In this document: piece after piece, positions 38,801 through 47,800 of the stretch
Layout of the letters: every line of letters begins with the position of its first letter
How positions within the stretch are numbered: position 1 is the first letter of the stretch
Source: Vandiemenella viatica
Lineage: Eukaryota > Arthropoda > Insecta > Orthoptera > Morabidae
NCBI GenBank assembly: GCA_031002005.1
Contig: CM061921.1
Coordinates: 145,919,283-145,983,282, forward strand
Reading direction: 5' to 3'
DNA length: 64,000 nt
Notes under the pieces: model-generated
What the model was told of the DNA's origin: nothing
Database searches by the model: none
What the model saw: only the letters and a program-made list of their open reading frames with translations
Program-made: the position numbers and the translations under genes

Positions 38801-41800
38801 AGGATTCATAATTGCCATTTGATAACCGCTAAATAAGTAGGTATGCAATTGTTAAAATTACAATAACATTAGTTTTGTATCAACAAATAATCATATTTGC
38901 AGCCGCAAATACAGGAAGTTGTAACAATTACTTTATCTGCAAATACAGAAACTGTGAATAATGAAATCATGAAATAAAAGCTTTAACTGTGTAGGTCAGA
39001 TGACGTGTTTGACACATAAAAAATACTTATTATACAATATTAAATTGTACTAAATACGCAACATAACTCAAATTATAGAAATGTGTACTTAAAACAAATG
39101 TTAAGTTTTAATACTTACGTAAAAGTGGATCTATTTACTTACGAATGATGAAGGGTGACAAAAACAAACATTTGTTCACATGAGTCAAATGCCAACTGCA
39201 AGTTCAAACAGTCAAACATTGCAATACGTCTGATATAGACCTAGTGGGGCAGCGAGTCATGCAGACTTTCATGCGTTTTCGTCCCATATTGCGGATTGTG
39301 GATCCACTTAATTTTGTGCGGGATCCGCCAGATTGTCTAATGATGTTGGTTGCAATCCCTATGTCTGCAGTATTGCCTTAGTTACCAGAGGTATTTCAAA
39401 TACTGAGCCTTGTGAATTAGTGATACATTTTGTCCTTGCATTCTGAAGGTCATGGTTTTAATTCCCACTCTGCCTATCCGTGGTTTACCAAAATAACTCC
39501 AAGCAAATTCCGGTATTGTTCCTTCTAATGGTTATTACAAAATTACTTCCCATTTGTTGCCTACTCTTCTATCCTAATTCTAAATATCTATATGTCAGTA
39601 ACAAAATATGCCCATGCCTCAGTGTTCAGACAATGAGAGCCACTGCATCAGTGCATCATGGGAACAACTTCTCTCAGTATTTTCATCTCTTTCTCATTTT
39701 TCCTCCCTAAAAAAGCAAAAATGGAAGCTCATATTTATTATCATTATTATGATGCTTAGGATTAACATAATTAATTGTTCTATTCAGTTTCCCAGCTTAA
39801 ATACTATGGTCCAGGCTGTCCTCACTACCTCCAAAGATCTAAGGTTGATGATCTCCTGTCCCTATTAGGCTCCCACCAGATCTGTGCATAGGGTACTGTA
39901 TCTGTATTAGTGGACGATGAAAGGTCTTGTCTTAAGGTTTTACATTTTGTCATCATCATCACAGTAAGCAGTGACAGAGGTGAAGGTCGGGTTGAAGACA
40001 GGGATTCAAACTGCGGATCTTTCAATTTCCAGTCAGATACCTTAGCCCTTTTTTATATATATAAAAAAAGTTTTTGCAGTCTACTTAGTGTTATCAATAT
40101 AATACTGTGAAACTCATTTGTCTCATTCTTGGAACTAAACATCATTTTACCACATAATGTGCATTGCTTTTGTTGATAAAGTATTTAAGAAATTGCACTA
40201 TAAGCTTACATGATGTCAATTTCACTTCACCCCTCCCCTTTTAAAACATGTTTAATTTAATTGTGTGCTTATTTCTAAAAACAAGAAGTTACATATAAAT
40301 TAGTTACTTTTTATTTTCCAAACCAGAAAATAAAGAAAATTACAGAATCTATCTACCCATAGGGACGTGAGAAGGCTGAAGAGATTGATAAGAAGAAGAT
40401 CAACAGAGCTTAAAGAAAGAAATCGGCAGGGGAGACCAGGCTGAAAGTGTATTACTGTATCTCAAAGGCAGGTGACCAAATGAGCCATAAAGTGATGGTA
40501 AATAAGATAAAAACTATTAGAGTGGATAAAAATTGATTTGCTAGGTAGAAGAATTCATAAAAGACAGGAACCAAAGAGTTAGGGTAGGAAACACAGCACT
40601 GAATGAGGTGGAAATGGGAATGTTAGAGGGTAGTGTATTGGTACCATGGCTGTTCATTATTCTAATGGATGACTGTCTAGGCAGTCACAGTCGGAAGTTT
40701 GTTTGTTTACCGTTGCCATAATATTGTAGGATTACAATGGAAGAGGACTGTGAACAGCAACAGGGGAATATGGTCAGAATACATAGGTGGGTAGGTCAAC
40801 ATGGAATGAAGAAAAGTCATCTGATTTGACACACAGATAAAAAAACAAAGTTTTTTCATTTGTTAGCTGCACTAGACGGAGAAGAAAACCCAACATTAGT
40901 ATAGCAGCTAAGGATATTGACCTAAGTATTCAAAATGTTAAACATGCCAAGTCAGGCATTTCCAACAGGTCTATACAACAAGTACAAATGACTACACCTG
41001 AAGATACATCGGATTATTCAACATATTAGGTTTAACAAATTGTGTAAACATAACCATGTAAAACCGAACTATGTAAACATTAAAGTCAGGAATATTTCCA
41101 TATCAGCACAGAAAGCAAAACAAACTGCAGAGACAGTGTGGGAAAATAATGAAATTAAAGCTCTCTATGCAAAGAAAACAAAACTCATTGAAAATTTGTA
41201 TGAAACACATCTAGAACTGTCTAAAACAATAAACAACCCACAAATTTTACAGAACACTATCAAAATGATAGAAAGCAATACCGCAAAAAACATTGAACAT
41301 CTACAAAAGATACACATCAGTAAAATAAATAGACTTTTGCTAAAACATCACAATAATTCATTGGACCATACTAATATTAATCCCCCTACAAAAACACAAA
41401 CTTTCCATCCACAAGTAGTCAATTTGACTAATACAGAGCTTACAGAAAAAGAGAACCAACTCCTGGGGAAAGGCCTAAAACACAACCTAAAATGCGCTGA
41501 CACAAGCAAATTCATGGAGAATACCATTATTGAAGCAGAACACATTCTTACACAAGAAGAAAATAGGAGCAAAAGCCAGGTTAACACAACCCTTGCAAGA
41601 GAATGAATTGCAAAGGAGCTAAATCACATCTCTTCAACCCATAACCATACACAAAGAAACAGTTCCAACAAGACTATACACCATTTAAGAAAAAAACTAA
41701 ACAACCAGGACATTATTATCACCAAAGCAGACAAAGGTAACACAATAGTACTTTTACAGAATACAGATTACATAAGTAAAACAGAAAATTTCATACACAA

Positions 41801-44800
41801 TAACAATATTGTCAAACTCAAGTCTGACCCAACAGAAAGATTCCAAACAGAGGTGAAAAGATGCCTGAAAAACACCAAACTACTTTTCAAAGATTGGCAG
41901 ATCCTTTGCTATACACAAAAAAATCCAAGAGCACCCACAATGAGAAGCCAACCAAAAATTCACAACGACAACATTCCAATAAGACCAGTGGTGAACTTTA
42001 GGAATGCCCCAACATACAACTTAGCATATCACATACATACACTCCTTACAAAACACTACAAATACTTCAAAAACAGAAGCATACTAAACACATCACACCT
42101 TATAGAAAACATACAGAATACTTGGATCCCCAACACAGCAACCATAGTATCATTTGATTTGGAAGGTATGTTCACAAACATTCCTGTAGCTGAAACCATA
42201 CACCAGATAGAAAACAACCTTAAAATGCACAGTAACATACCTCCCAAAATTATCACAGAAATAATTGAGCTCCTGTACTTAATAACTTCTCAAAACTACT
42301 TCAGTTTTAATAAGGAATACTACATACAGGAAGAAGGTCTACCCATGGGAATTCCAATTTCTGGGATAATGGCAGTTATTTTTATGGATCTGATAGAGAG
42401 CGAAATATTCCAGAAAATCATCCCTACAAAACAATACAAGGTACTATATTGGTTTAAATATGTTGATGATATAATCTGCCTTATAGATGAACCACCCCAA
42501 CGAATTGATGAATTCCACAGTGACATTAACAATATACAAAAAAACATCAACTTCACCATCGAAAGAGAAACCAAATACATTTCCTAGACATAACAATAAA
42601 AAAGATACATAATAAACACAGTTTCAACATCTACAGAAAACAAACCACCACAAACACAATTATACAGCAGAGCTCAGTAATATTATGCTGATAGCATCCA
42701 ATAACGGCCATAACACTGACATGGTACAGAAGATTAACTACAAAATTAAAAATAAATAAGCAAATGTGGCCAACAAACACACCCATCCCACCAGACAATT
42801 ACCCAAACCACACTCACCAATGACACACAACAAGAAAACAGACAATGGCACACAATAACATACTTGAACACTAACACATACAGAATAAGTAACATTCTCA
42901 GAAGAATGGGAATAAATATAGCTTTCAAAACCAATAACAACATCCAAAAACATTTTAACAGTAATACAGCTGAAAATAAATATCAACAGTCAGGAATATA
43001 CAAACTGACCTGCCAACAGTGTAAGGCTATCTATATCGGACAAACAGCCAGAAAATTCGAAATCCAATATAAAGAGCACATAAGGGCATTAATATGCTCA
43101 AATCATTCTACACATGCAGAACATTTAATTGAAAACAAACATGAACACACAGAAATGGGAACAGACATGCAAATATTGGCAATCAATAACCACAGAAAAA
43201 AACATGTTGGCACTAAATGAAGGGGAAAATGTGATCAATGAATACATCCATCTTACAAACCAGGCACTATTTAAGACTCTAAAAATGAACTCGCATTCAA
43301 ACCAACTGCTACAGCAAAGATTAAACTTAACTTCAGTAAGCAAATTAGGTTGGTAATGCATATACCGTAGAAAGTAAGCATCTTTGAGTAAGAAATCATA
43401 AACAATAACAGAAGTTTGTTTAAAAAGCTACATTGTGTGTAAATACGTTTATAAATATACTTTTCATAAAAAAATGGTCAGTTGGTGAATAACCTCAAGA
43501 AGAAGAACAATAACTATACTTGTTCCGGAAGTTACCTTCAAAAATCAAACGTGTGTAAATATGTTTCTTTTTCAAAATTGTTCAGTGAGTGAGAAACCAC
43601 AAGGAGAGAAACTGATATGGAACAATTCCATACACTAATGTAATATAGAATAACTGTAAGTAAAATAAGCTAAAAATTATATTTAATAACAAAATTAATA
43701 CCTTCATTTAGATAAACATTATGCTACACATCAAAACTTGTACATAACTTGTTCTAGGGCACTGATGATGGTCTAATAAACCGAAACGCATATGCCATAA
43801 CAAAGTTTTTTTTTATTTGTTAGCTGCACTAGACAGAGAAGAACCCCCCCCTCCCCCCCCCCAAAAAAAAGGTTTGGATGGAGGAGAAATTGCTTGTAAG
43901 GACCCAAGCTTATACCGGGGTGGAGTTTAGGCTTAGTACCTTAACTGAAAGTTCACTTGAAATGAAAGTTCTGTTGAATTTGACTAAATAATTTTAAATG
44001 ACCATGTTGCCTGTCTGGATTCTCAACTGAGATGCGTACAGGTCGCCACTAAATTTGTTTAAACCACAAACTTAGAAAAGGTTTCGGTTTGCTGTGAAAT
44101 CACAAAAGTTCACTTGATAGAAATCTGAGGTTTATTTTCAAAAGTCATATTTTAAAAATTTGCATTCTACAGTTGAGTAGGCGATCGAACAAACATTTCC
44201 AGAAAATTGCAGATTGTGGAGAGAATAGAATACCGACCAACCCTGTTAGAAAATTTATAAGTTCATAATAGCTGTTAACACGACACGATAACAAAACAAG
44301 TCATCATGGCTGACACATGCTTCCAGCCCAGCTAGCTTCCAACTTCAAACTGACCCGCACCTCGACAAACTTACGCAGATTTACCTTACATCACGTTCCC
44401 GTAGTACAGACTGAAGATGAAACAAGAGACAAAAAACCTCTACGAGGTACCCGCTTATATAACCCATCCACGCGACATCAGGTATTTACCTCCTTTCTCA
44501 AAATATTGAGTAAAATGATTGAGATTATAGAAATTGTTCAGACTTTAACAGTATATAGACTTGTCATCAAGGTACGTAAAAAGTGTTTAGTTAGAATTCC
44601 TGAATGATTCGTTTGCTTAAAAAATGAATTTAGTTTAATTGGCGTATTGATATGATTCTCCAACAGTAATAGGGATTTCCCTATTTCTATGTTTGAATTT
44701 AAGCCAATTTTTAGTAATCCTGCTGGATTACAAATTATCAACATAAAATTAGTGTCAGAGTGTTCTACATTAATTCCTGAGTTTAATGGTGTAAATTTTA

Positions 44801-47800
44801 TGAAAATCAGTGGCGAGATGGCTGAGTTATGAATTTAATTAGAAATAAGTTTAATTTAGTTTAGTAAACACTTAGTTTCTCGTTAATAATTCTTCTTCTA
44901 TTGGTTTTATCGAAAAATTAAAGTTACTGGAATTTTCTTTGAATTTTAATCACGTGTTTTAAAAGTTATTTTATTTCTGGAAGTGGCTTAGTTTACTCGC
45001 AAATAAATCTGAAGTGCAACCACGTGTGTTTCATGATGAAATAATTTTAAAAACATATATAAAATCTGTTATACTGCATGGAATGTTCCGAAATTTAAAT
45101 ATGTTATACTAGATTTTGGGCTCTTTTAAAAAACCTACTTTATCTAGAAGTTACTGGGAACATATGATAAAAAATATTAGAAGGGAAAGTGTAATTATCG
45201 AAGTGTTTAAAAATTTATTTACGTTATTTACACGCCTGAAACTACAAAATTTTAGTGAATTTAGCTTTCTTTTAAATTATTATTATTTTAAAATTACTTT
45301 ACTGCTTTTAAAAGTGTTCGGAATTGGTAGAATTATCACTTAGCCAAAATCTATTGTTTGAAAGTTGGATAATAATGGATTACCATATTCCAGGTTAGTT
45401 AAAAGTTTCTTTATTATTATAAAAAGTTTATTTAGCCCTTTTATTAAATGTTGTGTGTCTTTACTGCTTTTAAAATAGTTTATTTATTGAATTGATAGCA
45501 GCATCAGCTTCCACATGAAACATTTTCCCCATAACCTGTACTTGTAATGAAACCTTATGTTTAATGAAAGCTTACTCCCTCCCTGATGTTTTAGACTAAG
45601 CTAACTAGAATTTACTCAAATTCTAAGGTGCTTACAACACCAAGTGTAAATATCTTGGCACAACATTTGGGCAGTTGGTTGGGAGGTTTTAAAATTCTTC
45701 ATTTTTTGGAGTTGGTGATGAGGTGACGTACAAGAGAAGTGAGATGTACAAAACTTTACTAGGGCGATTGCTTTAATATGGGACCCACCTTTAGAGTATC
45801 AAATACAGGAGTTGGAGGAGGTGCAAATGAGAGCAGCTAGATTTGTTTTGTGGAAATTACCACACAACATAATCAAAATTTTGTATGATGAACTAGCTGG
45901 GTTGGGAGACAGAAGACTAGTGAAGAAGAGTGCCTCCACTGATAAGGCATAAATTCGCAGTGATGCATGGATGGGTAATGGTGGAAGAATTAGTAGTAAT
46001 AAATGGAATGAAAGAGATGATCATGACTATAAACAGACACTTTATTTCAGGCATAAGAGAGTGGGAACATTTTCTTTTGTAGGCAGAGATTTCAAGGACT
46101 GAAATAAATTACCAAGGAAAATGGTAAAGAAAATACCAGAAAATTCAAATTCATAAAGTGCAAAAGAAGATGAGTGGTGATATTATTTTTTTTATTTATT
46201 TATTTATTTATATTTATTTTTTAAAAAGCATAAAATTGGAAAAGAATGTGTTTAAAGAAATTGCCATCAAACCATATGGTTCATCACAATTATTAGTATT
46301 TTTAATTTATTTTTTCAGATGGCTTTATGCCTCATTCACATCAAGGTTAATAGAAATATTAGGGACAAGGAATAGGAAGGAATTCAACCATGGTCCTTTG
46401 AAGCATTCACCTGGCATTGTTTTTGGAAACTGTGGAAAATTGAATTTTGGATGGGCGGACAGAGATTTGAGCCCACATCCTCGAATGCCAGTCCCGAACT
46501 CCATTGCAATTAAATTGTGATGAGAAATATAGAAATTTTGCAAGATTTCAAGACTAAGATCTCAGTGGGTCTTGTAGGTCCCAGATTTCTTGAAGCTGTT
46601 TTGATTCTGTGTGGCTGATAAAAAAGAAAAAGAAAGAAGATCTAAAATTTTATATTCCTATTTTAAATCTTAGCTTATTCATCCCAACTCGCAACACCAG
46701 TACACATTTCTGTGTATTGTATTATTAAACTTGTAGCACATACCAAAAATTATTATCTTAATGCTTTGGACCAAGCATGGTGGGTGAGCGGTTGACACTC
46801 TGGCCTTGCATTCAGGAGGATGGTGGTTCGAATCCCCATCCAGGCATCCTGATTTTGGTTTTCCATGGTTTCCCCAAATCACTGCAGGCGAATGCTGGGA
46901 TGCTTCCTTCAAAAGGTCATGGCCGAATTCCTTGTCCCCAGTCTGTTCCCACCTCAAATGATCTCTACATCGATGAGGCGTAAAGCCATAAGGAAATGTT
47001 TCGTTCAACGGAATGTCTATCTCAGATAGTAAATAATGTTCCAGAAACTAATTTTTAGTTATTATCAGAAGAATCAGTAGACAATACTTACAACCATGTT
47101 TTTTTTTTTTTAATATTTGTAAAAGGAAGTCTCAGATTTGAATCTATAAGAACAAGAGACGATATATATATATATGCCCGAAACCACTCACTAATTTAGA
47201 AATTGTCTCCAAACCATTTAGCAGCCATGGGTTTGTTGCGGAAATGGAGAGGCAGTGAGATGCCAGTTCTAAGTGTTTGTGGTACTGATCCATTGTGTTA
47301 GTTTTATTAATAGATCTAGAGATTGCATCCTGGTTGAAATTTCCCTACACATCTCCTTATGTGCATTTTTACTTTAAATTATTCCACTTAGATATACTAT
47401 ACAATGCCTTCCTTGATAAATTATTCCAGTCGTTGACTGAGTTCTCATGATATTTGTATTTTGCCATTGGATTGAAAATTATAATGGGCGGATTGAAAAC
47501 TTTCCATACGGAGTCATCTGTAGTCTCAGTGAAAAATCCTGCAACGCCATCTGTTCATTTAGGACTTGAAATTGCTCCTGTTTCTGTGAGGCAATTGATA
47601 TTTTGCTATTTGCATTATATCTTGTAGCTACTGTGTTTTTGAGCCATGCATCACTGGTTGTCATCCTTTTGGCTGCTAATAATTTTGCATTTTCTGTACC
47701 AATATTAAAAACTTACATTAAATATTTTCAATATTTTTAATTTCCTCTCTTAGTATTTAATACAGTTTATCTCATATCAAGCCAGGTATAAATAATAAAG

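Larger units (their letters stand above)
40844..43843 (+). mobile_element. Penelope-like element, nearly complete, 3.0 kb
   Basis: Bounded by a direct repeat of about 43 bp (40844-40886 and 43799-43843) that starts aacaaagtttttt and contains gttagctgcactagac. Between them are a Penelope-type reverse transcriptase and a C-terminal GIY-YIG nuclease in several frames of one former polyprotein. Short terminal direct repeats (pseudo-LTRs) are typical of this class. A poly-C/poly-A patch (43844-43869) follows the right end. Confidence 0.88.

Noticed and set aside
41348..41587. Minus-strand open frame opposite the Penelope reverse transcriptase
   Set aside because: Shadow of the real plus-strand frame; no motif of its own.
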